DNA of 64,000 nt from contig JAHLKI010000007.1 in assembly GCA_025602905.1 (NCBI GenBank), positions 806,001 to 870,000 on the forward strand, written 5' to 3'. Shown piece after piece: positions 45,744 to 57,321 of this stretch. A program made the position numbers and the translations under genes. The DNA is from Phlyctochytrium arcticum (taxonomy: Eukaryota > Chytridiomycota > Chytridiomycetes > Chytridiales > Chytridiaceae). The notes below the pieces were generated by a model. The model made no database searches. It was not told the origin of the DNA and worked only from the letters and a program-made list of their open reading frames with translations. Positions within the stretch are counted from its first letter, which is position 1, and each line of letters opens with the position of its first letter.

Positions 45744-46541
45744 CTAACGGTGGGGACATTCAATGCTAAAAGAGAATTGTAAGAAAGAATCTCCACAAAA
45801 TAATGATGCTTTGAAACGTACCCATGAGTAGTCTTCCCAAATGAGAGGCAGTCACTTGCTGGCTGCCAGTGATAAAGGCCAACGGGTACCATTGAAAGCG
45901 GCACCTTGAATTCTTGGGGCATTTTGATGAGGCAGGTACCAGTTGCAACACAAAACCAGGTTGCAAAATCAGAAGCACGGTCCTTGGATACTGATTGCAA
46001 AGTTGAACAATTAGCCCCACCAGAATATACTTTTTGATAACCATAATGCCAAAAGTTCACCAAGACCAGTATCTTGTTCAGCATTCTCATTGGGGTCAAG
46101 AACGGTGATCTGCCCAAAAGCTAAAACAACGTTAAAATATGTTCCAACACAGGGTAGAGAACTAAACACAAACATACCATGAATCATATCATCATTTGCT
46201 TCATTGTCGGAATCCTGATCAACAAAGTCTTCATCATCAAATTGATGTCGAGACTCAAGACTAAAATTGTTTGTTGGCAAAAACCAAAGCAAAAAAGATA
46301 GTGGGTACCTTGCATTGCTTGGTTGGTAGTCACTAGAACTATCACTAAACAAAAGTTAGTACCGTAAATACCTGGCTCCTGTACCCCGGGGTACAGGAAC
46401 GGTAAAGACAATCAAAGACAAAAAGTAGTTACTTTACCTTGTTGAGCTGGGTTGGTACTCAAGTTCAGAGTTGTCACTAAAACCAATGTTAGTCTTGGTG
46501 AGTTGAAACAAACTAGAAGTTTACCTTTCAACTATCAACAT
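45744..46541 (-). CDS. Hypothetical acidic protein with duplicated mini-exons
   Basis: Not recognised. A chain of exons with good borders joins in one frame: 46541-46525 (MLIVES), 46476-46438 (39 nt), 46344-46309 (36 nt), then one starting near 46260, one near 46121 and a longer one near 45990, ending GIECPHR and a stop at 45744. Exons 2 and 3 are both in phase 2-2 and encode near-identical modules (SDNSELEYQPSST and SDSSSDYQPSNA), a tandem exon duplication. Then come an acidic stretch (HQFDDEDFVDQDSDNEAND) and a Trp/Cys-containing part (ASDFATWFCVATGTC, VPVGLYHWQPASDCL). One donor (GTCTTG) is weak. The low-GC character and unknown family suggest an accessory gene. Confidence 0.45.
46377..46398. 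repeat. 22-bp perfect palindrome inside an intron
   Basis: A perfect inverted repeat centred on CCCCGGGG with arms TCCTGTA/TACAGGA. It is partly framed by a further TACCGT...ACGGTA pair (about 46360 and 46403). It lies in the intron between the two duplicated mini-exons and may fold as a hairpin in RNA or mark a mobile-element end. Confidence 0.8.
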
Positions 46542-46918
46542 CTTGCTCAATGAAAGAGTCTTTGATCAGAATCAGAATCTTCACGATGTGAATACTCAGA
46601 GGAGGTTTGGGAGCTCATCCTGATGACAGAAAAGAGCAGGGCAAGAGAGATGAAGAAAACAAGTGAAAGAAGCAAGCCTGTTGAGAGCGACATTTCCAAT
46701 AGCAGAAGTGTGTGAACAATTGATACATGCAACTCAAAAGGTCTGTCAAATTCCATTGTTTTATCCAAAAAAACATAACAGAAAAAAAATAAAATAAAGT
46801 ACAGCGAAAAAGGTCAAATAAATATCGGGTAGGTGTGATAGATACTAATCAAAAATGTCCATATGCTGTGCTGGGACTGTGATGGTGGGGGTATGTGGAT
46901 GTGGGCAGGAAAACAGAC
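46542..46918. other. Intergenic, AT-rich
   Basis: Upstream of the mini-exon gene and downstream of CYS3 (both minus). A further 73-codon open frame (46547-46768) contains a hydrophobic Leu/Ser stretch followed by SSQTSSEYSHREDSDSD, which resembles the acidic modules of the neighbour and may be an earlier exon. No RNA gene seen. Confidence 0.35.
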
Positions 46919-48538
46919 CTAAGCAGGGAAGGCAGCCTTGATACTCTGTTCAATGTCGGCAACAAGGTCCTTGGCATCCTCTACTCCGACGGATAACCGA
47001 ATCAGGCTGTCCGTGACGCCGAGCTCGAGACGGGCTTCGGGTGTGAGGGATGCGTGGGTCATGACGGCGGGGAGTTCGGCGAGAGATTCGACTCCGCCGA
47101 GGGATTCGGCAAGGGCGAAGATTTTGAGGGATGAGAGGAAGGCATTGGAGTTTTCGAGGTTGCCGTTCTTGAGGCGGAAGGAAACCATACCGCCAAATCC
47201 GGTTTGCTGGCGCTTGGCCAAGTCGTGTTGTTTGTGAGATGGGAGACCGGGGTAAATGACTTCGCCGACGTTGGGGTGGGATTCGAGGTATGTGGCGACG
47301 GCCAGGGCGTTTTCGGCGTGGCGCTGCATGCGGAGATGGAGGGTTTTGAGACCGCGGTTGGCCAGGAAACAGTCAAAGGCGGATGGGACTCCGCCGATGG
47401 AGTTTTGGAGGAATCGGAGTTGTTCGGCGAGGGAGTCGGATGAAGTGATGGCCATGCCCATGACAACATCTGAGTGACCGTTAATGTATTTGGTGACAGA
47501 GTGGACGACAATGTCGGCGCCGAGGGAGAGGGGTTGTTGGAAGTACGGGCTCATGAAGGTGTTGTCAACCACCAGGATGACTCCAGGTTGGGCGTGGGCG
47601 ATTTCGGCAATAGCCTTGATGTCCACCAGACGGAGGGTAGGGTTGGCTGAGGAAAAACATGAGAGTTAGTTTCAAGCCATTTGTGATTGGGAAATAATAT
47701 TGTTTTGTGGGAATAAGATTGTGGGGTAACAGGGGAAAGATCAGGGGCAGGATTGTGGGGTAAGGGGGTAAATCGCCACCAACCACCACAAAACCAAAAA
47801 ACCACGACCATGGTACACGTGGTACCGCGACGACGTTGTGGGTTAAAAAAAAAGTCGGAGCTGTAAGCGTCAACCAATTGACCGCCACAAAATGTCGACC
47901 AAATGTTTGATCCGTCGCGGTATCCCGATTGTCCAAATGTGCCCAGATCCACTTCCGTCCCGGGAAGGATAAACAAACAGGGGGGAAAAAGGTGATACTT
48001 ACTAGGAGTTTCGATCCAGACGAGTTTGGTGTTCGGTTTGAGGGCGGATTTGAGGGTGTTTGGGTCAAACAAGTCGACGAAATCGACCTTGACACCGTTG
48101 TGAGCGGCAACCTTGGTAAAGTAGCGGAAAGTTCCGCCGTACGTGTCATTAACCGAGACAACGTGGCCGCCGTGGCCTACGAGGTTGAGAACGGTAGCGG
48201 TTGTGACTGAGCCTGAGGAGAAAGCGATTCCGTGCTTGCCGCCCTCGAGAGCTGCAACGGCGACTTCGAAAGCGTTTCTGGTGGGGTTTCCAGATCGGGA
48301 ATAGTCGTAGCCCTTGTGAACACCAGCGGAGGATTGAGCAAAGGTGGTAGAGAGGGAAAGAGGGGGAATCACGGCACCAGTGACTGGGTCTGTTTGTTTT
48401 TTTGGGGGTCAGTACAGCCGTTCGTCAGTGACACTTTTTGGATAGTTTACCTGGGTCCTGTCCGGCGTGCACGGCCAGCGTGCCAAATCCAGCAGTAGCA
48501 TGCTTGGCGAGTCCATTGGTTCCGTTGGTAGGCGACAT
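46919..48538 (-). CDS. CYS3: Cystathionine gamma-lyase (3 exons)
   Basis: PLP enzyme of reverse transsulfuration, cleaving cystathionine to cysteine. Start MSPTNGTNGLAKHATAGFGT. Motifs: YDYSRSGNPTRNAFE, FSSGSVTTATVL, VSVNDTYGGTFRYF (cofactor stacking Tyr), WIETP-TNPTLRLVDI across intron 2, VVDNTFMSPYFQQPL, SVTKYINGHSD (Schiff-base Lys), FGGMVSFRLK, ESLAELPAVMTHASL and LIRLSVGVEDAKDLV. It ends IKAAFPA. Intron 1 is short (~60 nt); intron 2 (about 47647-48001) is ~355 nt, far longer than others here. ETPTNPTL and the GVES-L-ELPA-MTHA block fit the gamma-lyase rather than gamma-synthase branch, though the two are close. Confidence 0.9.
47816..47821. promoter_or_regulatory. CACGTG E-box in the long intron of CYS3
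   Basis: A CACGTG hexamer, the Cbf1-type site used in yeast sulfur genes, lies in CYS3 intron 2 within a larger imperfect palindrome (GGTACACGTGGTACC). Regulatory role is inference. Confidence 0.3.
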
Positions 48539-49392
48539 GTTTGTTCGAGTTTGGGTCGAGGGAGTTGTGTGAGGCTGAAGGGAGAAAAGCGCGAGGAAGG
48601 AGAGCCGGGAGGGAATGGTCGGGGTCTCGCAGCTTTTATACGCGCTGGGGGCCTGGGTCTGGGCGCCACTGCCCCCAGCGAAAACATTCCTGAGTTCACG
48701 ACTAATTTGTCATCCCGCCATTATTCATTCCCGGTAATTACTCAGGCCTGGCCTTCCTACTTTTCCTACTTTCCTACTTTCCTACTTTTCGTTGCGCTGC
48801 TTTTTCATTGTTATTCCTATGATACTAAACAAACAGTTCTCTTGCTGGGACCAAGTTGCATCTAGGGTTTCCTGTACATATACACTTCCAAGATGCATAC
48901 GCCACGCCCCGCTACATATACAGGGTCCTACTCGCATATATCCTTCTCCCTGCATAATAAAAGTCGGTCCCTGTCTGCCCTGTCCCTACGGCTCGCAAAC
49001 TCCGCCCACTTTACCCTTTTTCAGCCAATGCCCTCATAACGCGCCAATCACAGGGCGTGGCGCAGATGCCGTGATCCCGCTCTCAAGGTGAAAAAGTTGG
49101 GACGAGAACACCGAGAACAGCGTTTTTGCGTTGTGTGGCCGCATGAGATTTCTAATGGGAAATGCCATTGTTTGTTGTTGCGTTGACACTTTGACAGGTC
49201 AGGGCTCAGGCAAGATCACTGACATGCCAGCTACTTAGCCTGCGCAGCATATCATTCAGATGTACACTATGTACTCGAGTAGCTCTGGTGTGAAATGTAA
49301 AGATCGCTCATCATTGCGCATAGATTTAGTTAGGTGTGGTATAAGCAGTAACAGAAACGGGAAGTAAATACATGTCAAAATGAACAAAAGGT
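48539..49392. other. Intergenic, CYS3 promoter to PEX6 3' end
   Basis: Contains a short TTTCCTAC tandem repeat (about 48757-48790, four copies) and otherwise no gene. It should hold the CYS3 promoter and PEX6 3' UTR. Confidence 0.4.
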
Positions 49393-52300
49393 TCAGGCCT
49401 TGGCTTTCCCCTTCTTTTTATGTTGTTTGCGACGACCAGCCAAATCCGTCATCCGTCCCTCTTCTTCATGGGTGGTCGATCCATCAACCCCCTCCTCCAG
49501 AGCATGCAAAGCATCAGCAGCAGGCCCCTGTCCCTTCTTATCCTCTCCCCCCACTGCATCCGCATCAAACGTTTCTCGGACAGCCCGGTACCGCATCAAC
49601 TCATCAGGCGACACACTCGGCACCAACTCTTTTAGTGCCAGCATGAAATCCCCCTCAGAGACTTGAACAAACGTCGAGGATGGAGACGCAAGGTGCTCCA
49701 AATAGTAGGGTGCTGTGATGGGGTGTGGGTGCGGTGCGTGAGGGCCTGTCTTGTTCATTTTTTCTATTATGAGAGATCACATGTTTGAGTGGGTGGGTGG
49801 GCAAAAAAAAAGACGTTATGTTTTATGGGTTACCTATTTCGGTATCTACTTGCTCGATCGTCCGTAAAATGGCTTTGAGCATGGCGTCCGTACAGAGCGC
49901 GTAAAAATCTGCTCCCGTATAATGGAACGGACAGGCTTCAGCGACCGTCCGCAAATCCAGGTCGGGATCCAGCCGGAATCTGGTGACAAAGAGCATGAGT
50001 ACATTGGCACTCCGACACACATGTGAAAATAAAAACATACTTGCGGGTCAAAGCTTGCAAAATGTTGAGTTGAGAGTCATGGTCTTCGCTCACACCCAAA
50101 TACAGCAATTTATCAAATCGTCCAGGACGCAAAAGGGCCGGATCCAATAAATCCGGACGATTCGTAGCCCCAATCACAAACACGTCCGCCCCTCCTCCCA
50201 TCCCATCAATCTCGGCCAGAAGTTGACTGACAATCCGGTCCATGACTCCGCCCGAATCTCCCTTTTCTCCACGCTGCGGGGCAACACTGTCCAATTCATC
50301 GAAAAAAACGACACACGGCCGTGCATCCCTTGCTCTTTGGAATACGCGCCGGACATTGGCTTCTGATTCGCCAATGTACATGTTGAGCAACTCGGGGCCT
50401 TTGACGGATAAAAAGTTTAACGAGAAATTTGTGGCGACCGCTTTGGCTACCAGTGTTTTGCCTGTGCCCGGTGGACCGTACAATAATATCCCCGACCGTT
50501 TCTTCATCCCCGACGCAAACAGCTCGGGGTGGTCCAACGGTAACTGAATCGTATCGTAAATATGATGTTTGACATGCGCAAGTCCGCCCACATCGTCCCA
50601 AGTCACATTGGGAATCTTGGGTGCCCCAATCGAATCCGAATGTGATATCCTCGCTTTATCAAGCGCTTTGCTGAAATCGTCGGCCGTCACAGCGATCCCG
50701 GCAGTCACCAGTGTCACCTCACTCACTCTCTGCTGGTACCCATCCCTAAAAACATCTGTTTTTTAGCTTTCTGTTTCATCATGGTTAAATGTGACAACAA
50801 ACTTACAATGCACCCAGTATGCGCTGCAACGCATGATACCCCGCCCGTGCAACCAAATCCACGAGATCCCGCGCAACCAGTGCAGCAGTCTGCATAGCTA
50901 GCGCGGGTAAACTCACATCACTCGCCAAACTCAACTCCCGCGTCAAATGCTCAAGAATAGATAACCGCATTTCTTCCGACGGGCTCTATGAAATCATCAT
51001 TCAGCTAAGAAAAAAAAAGAAAAGAAACCCTGATGGTTTAACTTACCTCACATAATAATTGATGCCGGAATAGTGCTTGCATGCCCGTGGGAACCTTATC
51101 CAACTCCTCAGCGGTACCTACCAGCATAATCGGGTGTCCCAACGACTTGGCCGTTTCCGCAAACATGGCAATACATTCAGCCAATACGGCCGTAGTTGGC
51201 GGCTCTAAATCACAAATATATTTTCATCAGAACACACCGCCAAGTAAAAAAGTAAGATGTTTATACCTTCATGAACATCCTGCCCATTTCCAGCCCGTTT
51301 CGCCAACGCGTCAATATTGCGTAGTAGGAGCACGCAGGGAGCTGTAATCGCGGCCTTTTCACACCGGATCTTGAGGAAGGCTTCCGTTTTGATATCCGTG
51401 TCGCCGATGATATCATATACATTGACCTGTCAAAAGAGAAACCTCATCAGTCGTTTAAAAAAGAAGAGAAAGGGTTGTTTTTTCCATACCTCAATGAAAT
51501 GGATCCCAAGCGTTTCGACGGCCGTTTTAACAATAGATCGTTTCCCAACCCCCCGTGCGCCATAAAGCAGGACTGTGCAGTGTAACCCCAGCGCAGCCGA
51601 TACGGGGTGAAGACACGTCGAGAACAACGCATGGAGTTTGGGGTAAACGCTGCTAGCACCTTTGGGTGGTGGTGGAGGCAGAGTATCTACGAATGGCAAC
51701 CATGTAAGAAATCATCCATGTTTTTTGTTGTGGTACGAAAAAACTTACCGGCTCCAAGGTATGCACGCTCACCAATGGGAACCCGCGAATGGACAATTCC
51801 GGCTTGTATTATCCGGGTCTGGGCGGGGTCAACCCAGGCAGTTGGCGATCCACCTTCGGTCCCGTCCACGGTGACTTGCGTGATTTTGAAATACGCAAAG
51901 TCCCTTTTCCCCCTCCCATTATCGGACTCGTCCTCTTCCTCATCCTCGTCATCACTGCCATCGTCAGCGCCAACCTTGAAGCGAGTCAAAGCTCGATTTT
52001 CTGTCATGTGAAGCGTTAGTTGCCCATATTTTGACGCAAAAGAATGAGACTTTACCATCAACCACGACCGTAATGATATCCCCATCGGCCACCATCCGAT
52101 CCCGAGCCTCAAACCACCGCTTAAGTTGATACAAACATTCATCCAGCATGCGTTTATCGTTAGTCAGGGGACACGCCACCCGCGCAACTGTCACTTGCGA
52201 TGCGGTGGGAAGGGTTAATTTGACACGGAGGGAAGTGAGGGTAGCTTTGGGGGCTGAGAGGTTGAGGTTGTGGAAGAGGGAGGGGGAGATGTAGATGGTG

Positions 52301-53597
52301 GGGCTATTTGAGCAGTGATTAGTCTTTAGTTGATTTGGATACGGCAAGGGGATGATCCTTACGTTGTGGATGATGGGAGATCGATAGACATGATACGACA
52401 AGGTCTTGATCCATTTTCTGTTTCAAGCAGAATCTAGATAGACACGACCCCGTTAGCGGTTATCCATCTCGGTATGGGTTGAAGCTCCCTACCCAAGCCC
52501 CACTAAACTCGCGAAGCGACATGAGAACCGATGTCGAAGTCCAAACGACTGCGTCCAAGTCATCTTTCACAGCGGGTTTAGGAAACACGCCGTGGGGAAT
52601 AACCCGATGTCGTAAAACTTCAATTTGAACTGTGGTTGATGTGGAAGTACGAGACCTTCCGTCATCTTCCTCATCATCATCATCAGGCGGCGGCTGATCG
52701 AAATAGAGCCCGTCCGGCGTGTCCGAGTCGACCAGAAGCAGCCGCTCAACATCATCATCTGCAGTGGGCGTCCGTATTATGGGTTCTGTGACGGTTTTGG
52801 ACATCCACTTGGCATTGGAAAAAATGATTTTTGTGTCCTCGGTGATGACACCCTGGCGGACGGGTAACGCCGAAAGGACTTTGTACTCTAACCGTGAAGA
52901 TGAATGATCCGGTATGACAACGCCCAGAGTCGCCGACTGTCGTATAATGGTTGATTCGCGAATGAAATGTGATTTGATCCTTTGGGCATCTATTCCACAA
53001 ATCAGTATCAAGCTCTAATAACCAACAAGCAAGACCCTCACCTTCCACTGCTGTTTTATAGGACACCCGATCCAATGCACCAAGAATGACTTCAGATAAG
53101 GGCACCAACCCACACGCAAAGAGTCGTACGGCTAATATCTCATCCAGGTCCGGTAACCTGATCCAATTCGAAGTTAGGAGGATATCTGATATCCTGACCA
53201 TCTATAACTCATGTAAGCACTCGTTCTCTTCCCAATCACACGCTTTCTTACCTGATCTGGAACATCATCCTCGACACGAGTATAAACAATGACGGGATGT
53301 TGGGATGGGTCCGGCCGCGAGAATGAAATCAAAGCTGGTCGCTCTTCAAAGCTCAAAGCAACAATCAATTTCTGGGGTTGTCCATCTGCTGAGGTTAAAG
53401 TTATTCAATAACCGTCCGTGGGGTTATGAAATAAAGAATTTCGAAACCGTACCCGTTATAGGAATGACGCTGGCGCCCTGGTCAACCAGTATTTTCCACA
53501 ATTTGTTCCCAATGCAGATACATTCTCCAGTCACTTCGGATCCCCCAACTACTTGGACAGTTGCCGCTACTGATCCTCCCGACTTGCTTCTTGTCAT
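49393..53597 (-). CDS. PEX6: Peroxin-6, AAA+ ATPase of the peroxisomal export complex
   Basis: Forms a hexamer with PEX1 that extracts ubiquitinated PEX5 from the peroxisome. About ten exons. The N-terminal domain is poorly conserved. D1 has a degenerate Walker A ([12 protein letters not shown]) and Walker B replaced by [11 protein letters not shown]2 is complete: [32 protein letters not shown] (in parts), Walker [29 protein letters not shown], Walker [13 protein letters not shown], and [30 protein letters not shown] in D2 is typical of PEX6. The C-terminus has a Lys-rich tail. ATG at 53597 ([10 protein letters not shown]) is chosen; one at 53654 in the same frame adds 19 residues. Confidence 0.9.
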
Positions 53598-53689
53598 GAC
53601 GGACCTCGTATAATGGAACTGGCAAGCGGAGCATTGGTTGTGGTGCGCGTGCATGTGGGCATTTACCCGAGCTTCATTTCACCCAAAGG

Positions 53690-54540
53690 AGGCAAAGTAT
53701 TCCCAAATGCAGTGTCGGAGTTTCGCGCGAAACGTTCCAGATTTTCCAGCAATGCTCTCATGAAGGTGATTGCGGTTCTGATTTTCCGCTACGTGTACAG
53801 ATGGAGAGTAGCTGAGAGTACCTATGCATTTACATGAACTTTCCATGAGTGGTTGATCTGTTTTCAGAACACGATCGTTAGGATTCCTGACGACTGTGTT
53901 CGATGAACTGTGCAACCACATTGCGATGGTGAAATGTCTTGTTACGAAGCTGCTGAGAGACAAAACCGAATGTAGAACAACCTCTTTATAAGTAGCACAG
54001 ATATGTATTCCCAAATTGCGGGTAAAGTATGGCACGTATTGGCAAAGTGGTCGGAGTTTCACGCGAATGGTGTGTTGTTCTCATGAAGGGGATTCAAGTT
54101 ATGATTTTCCGCTGCATGTATAGATGGAGATTACAGCTGAGAGTACCTATGCATTGACATGACCTTTCCACAATCGTGCACGTCCGTTTGTATGATATTA
54201 GTAGTTGATCTTTAAAAAACGGACTTGTGCGAATGCTGGCGATTGTGTTCGATGCTGCGCAACCGGAGTGCGACTGTGAAATTTCTGATTTTTCGCTGCA
54301 TGTATAGATAGAGATTACAGCTGAGAGGACCCGTGCATTGATGTGACTTTCCTACAATCATGTACGCTCGTTTGTATTAGTGGTTGATCTGTTTCCAGAG
54401 GAAAAAGCACTTTTGCGCAGTTCACCGAACACGATCGTCAGGATTACAGAGTGTGATGGTGAAAGTTCTTCGCTACGGAACTGTTGAGAGACAAAACGAA
54501 CGTATACAATCGCTTCAGAAGTAGCACAGACATTTATTAG
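53690..54540. repeat. Three imperfect direct repeats, ~190-320 bp
   Basis: Between PEX6 and the Aurora gene. GATTTTCCGCTACGTGTACAG (about 53779) recurs as GATTTTCCGCTGCATGTATAG (54102) and GATTTTTCGCTGCATGTATAG (54288), each followed by AGCTGAGAG, GTGCATTGA or ATGCATT, a TTTCC..AATC block and TGGTTGATCTGTTT. CTGAGAGACAAAACCGAA (53950) recurs as TTGAGAGACAAAACGAAC (54487). GTCGGAGTTTCGCGCGAA (53714) recurs as GTCGGAGTTTCACGCGAA (54050). No coding potential conserved between copies. Confidence 0.7.
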
Positions 54541-54627
54541 GGGACTACAGTCCTCGGCAAAAGATGCAAACACAAAGAAGAGAGGGGAATAACTTTTGAC
54601 GTTTATACTTTCTAGAGAACACAATCT

Positions 54628-56778
54628 TCAATGACCCCGTTCTTCCACCTCCCCTTGAGCTTCCGACAAACATCCCAGCGCCTCGCCTTCTTCGGGACTC
54701 AATCCCAAGTCACGAGCCGTGTTGTGCTGAACCAGCCAAGGATGCCTTATGACCTGATCAAGAGGCAGACGTTCATCGCCGTCATATCTCAGCAGCTGCA
54801 GATGAACTACATCAGGCTGGTTCAGGTATGAGTGAAAGAGTTGCTGACTTACCCTCAAGATCAAATCTCTCGCTTCGAGACTGACATAGTCTGGAACTCG
54901 TAAATCCACTTTTGCGATACGCTTGTATGTTGCGCGGGGACCCGTCAAGTCTTCAAAAGGCGGGACGCCGACCAAAAATTCATAGAGCAAAACACCCAAT
55001 GACCACAGATCGACGGTTCGTCCGTGAGATTTTCCCTCAATCATTTCTGGAGGGAGGTAGTCAAGCGTACCGCAAAGGGTTTGGCGTCTGCATCAAGAGT
55101 GTCAGAATACGACTCGGTAGCCTAGGAGCATAAGAATTTACACATACCGGGTATTCGGTGCATGTACCGACCATCCAAAATCAGCGATTTTGAGCTCTCC
55201 TTTCATTCCCAATAACAGATTTTCTGAACAAAATCCAAATATGTTGGTCTAATGCTCACAGTCAACTTGCGAGACAAAGCACATACCTGGCTTGATGTCG
55301 CGATGGATCACATTCTTCTGGTGCAAGTATCCGAGTGCTGTGGCCATTTGAGCAATGTACTATACCCGTTTTCGTCAGAATACATCAAGGTATCGCAAAT
55401 GCAAAGGGCTTACCCTAGCTGCCCGCTTCTCACTAAATCGGCCATGTTTGTGTAATTGCTTGTAAAGCTCTCCCTTGGCCGCATACTCCAGGATAAGATA
55501 TACTCGTTTGGCATCGTAAAAGTATCCAAACAACCGCAAAATATGTGTGTGACTAGTCAACACGACAAAATATTAGCAGAGTGGACAGTTTCGTCCAAAT
55601 GTTAGCGCCTTACATACCGCAAATGTGACTGGATTTCTATTTCTCGCCGCAATTGCTTTTCCACATTGGCCTGAGCCAACTCGCTCTTGAAGAGAATCTT
55701 CAATGCAACGACAAATCCGCTTCGTTTCTCACGAGCGAGGTACACGCGTCCAAATTTGCCTTTACCCAGCGCACGCCCCACATCGAAATCATTCAATGAC
55801 CATTTGCGGGGTTCGCCTGTTGAAGAGGAGGCGGAGGGTACTGTCCCAGAGGTGGGTGGCGTTGTGTCACTACATTGACCAACCCGCAGTTTTAGTCGCT
55901 CAAAGCGATCGTACAGTTTTTGCTAGAGATCTTACCTCACTGGTGCACTGGACGCTGCATGATTTCTGTTCTCACGTCCATTGTCGGATCCAAAGCTTCG
56001 GTCACTCCCTGTTTTCCTAACCGAGTGCTCAGCCTCCTTTGACCCATCACTTCCCGTGGAATTGTAACGCCGATCGGGGCTTTTAGCATGTACAGTGCTG
56101 TTGAATTTGACCGATCGTGGGGACGGAGTAACATGCGATGTGGAGCTATTACTACTGCCATAACTGCTGGCAGATCCCGTGACAACACGTCGAAGGGCTG
56201 ATTGCGTAGGAGGCTGAACAACGACTTGAACATTTTCCTGATCCTTTCTCTGCTTTGACACTAATCGCGACGCCGTTGTACTCCGCGTCGCGGTCGATGC
56301 TGTTGTTGCCTTGGTTGATGCTACCGCCTTCAGACCCGGTTTCGGTACAGCGGACGGGGCAGTTACGCGATGTGATGGGGCATACTTGAGCCCTTGTGGA
56401 GAAGTGGGTGCCGTGCTCGAGCTGGATGTGGTAGGTTTGAGATTTGAAATTTGACTTCTGTGCTTTGCTGTAGCCAGAGAATGACTTGATGCCTCGGATG
56501 TAACCGCATTGCGCACGCCAAGGGGCTTTGTAAGTGGTACGCGCAACGCAGCCGTGGGGTTTTTGGATAAAGGTTGTCGCTGGATCTGTAGAACTTTGAT
56601 TAGTCTGGAGTACGATGGTCGACCATTTGTAAACAACTACAGTAGGCCTCATGATGCAAATCGCACAGATCCTACTTACCCTGGGTGCTGTAGACGACTC
56701 TCGCGCGTCCCTCTCGTTCAACGTTGCTGCTCGTAATTGCGATTCAAGCGTCCTCATGGACGTCCGATTTTGAGTCAT
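54628..56778 (-). CDS. Aurora protein kinase
   Basis: Mitotic Ser/Thr kinase. Start [14 protein letters not shown]. The N-terminal ~270 residues are a Ser/Thr/Pro-rich, basic unstructured region. The kinase domain has [14 protein letters not shown] (Gly loop), [12 protein letters not shown] (ATP Lys), [43 protein letters not shown] (catalytic loop), [11 protein letters not shown] (DFG) and the Aurora activation-loop signature [19 protein letters not shown] with the phosphorylated Thr position; then [21 protein letters not shown] and [21 protein letters not shown] and [13 protein letters not shown] separate Aurora from Polo and other families. About seven exons. Which Aurora class (A/B) is not separable in fungi. 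Confidence 0.93.
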
Positions 56779-57321
56779 GGTGCGAGTTCCTCGAGAGTTC
56801 CGTAGTGATCGTCACTTTGGTTGGTTTGTTGCAGGCAGCAAAACTGTCTAGTTCGGGTATTTTCCACAGCGTAGTATGCGAATCGTTGACCCGAGAACGA
56901 TCTTGCTAACTGCCAAGAAGACCACGCAGACTGACTTTGCCGATAGTTATCAATTGTCAACGAACTCTTCGCCCCCTGACCACCGTCACAATTGCGATCC
57001 GCGCGCGTCTCCAGATCTTCACGCAGTTTTCTTCCACCTCCCACCAACAATACTGGGCACACGGCTCCTAAATCCAGGCCAGCAGCAATTTGAAGCAAGT
57101 GTTTCGCTCGAGTTCTTCTGTTGCTTTTCGATTGTGGACCGGATCTCCAGCTTTCGCGACGTAAACTTGCGTCCGGGACGTCCGAACGCGTCAAGTCGAT
57201 CTAGGGTTCGCGTCCCCCAAAAATCACGCTTGCAAACAGTACTATGGCAAGGGTATTCAGACTTGTGCGATGGTATATATATACATAGGAGAAAAAGGAA
57301 GTTCTATGTTACAATCCGCTC
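56779..57321. other. Intergenic, TRAPPC5 3' end to Aurora promoter
   Basis: A plus-strand 149-codon open frame (56876-57325) lacks any known motif and is antisense to the flanks. No RNA gene or repeat seen. Confidence 0.4.

Noticed and set aside
46374..46400. Rho-independent terminator reading of the palindrome
   Set aside because: Bacterial terminators do not apply in this eukaryotic context, and no T-run follows.
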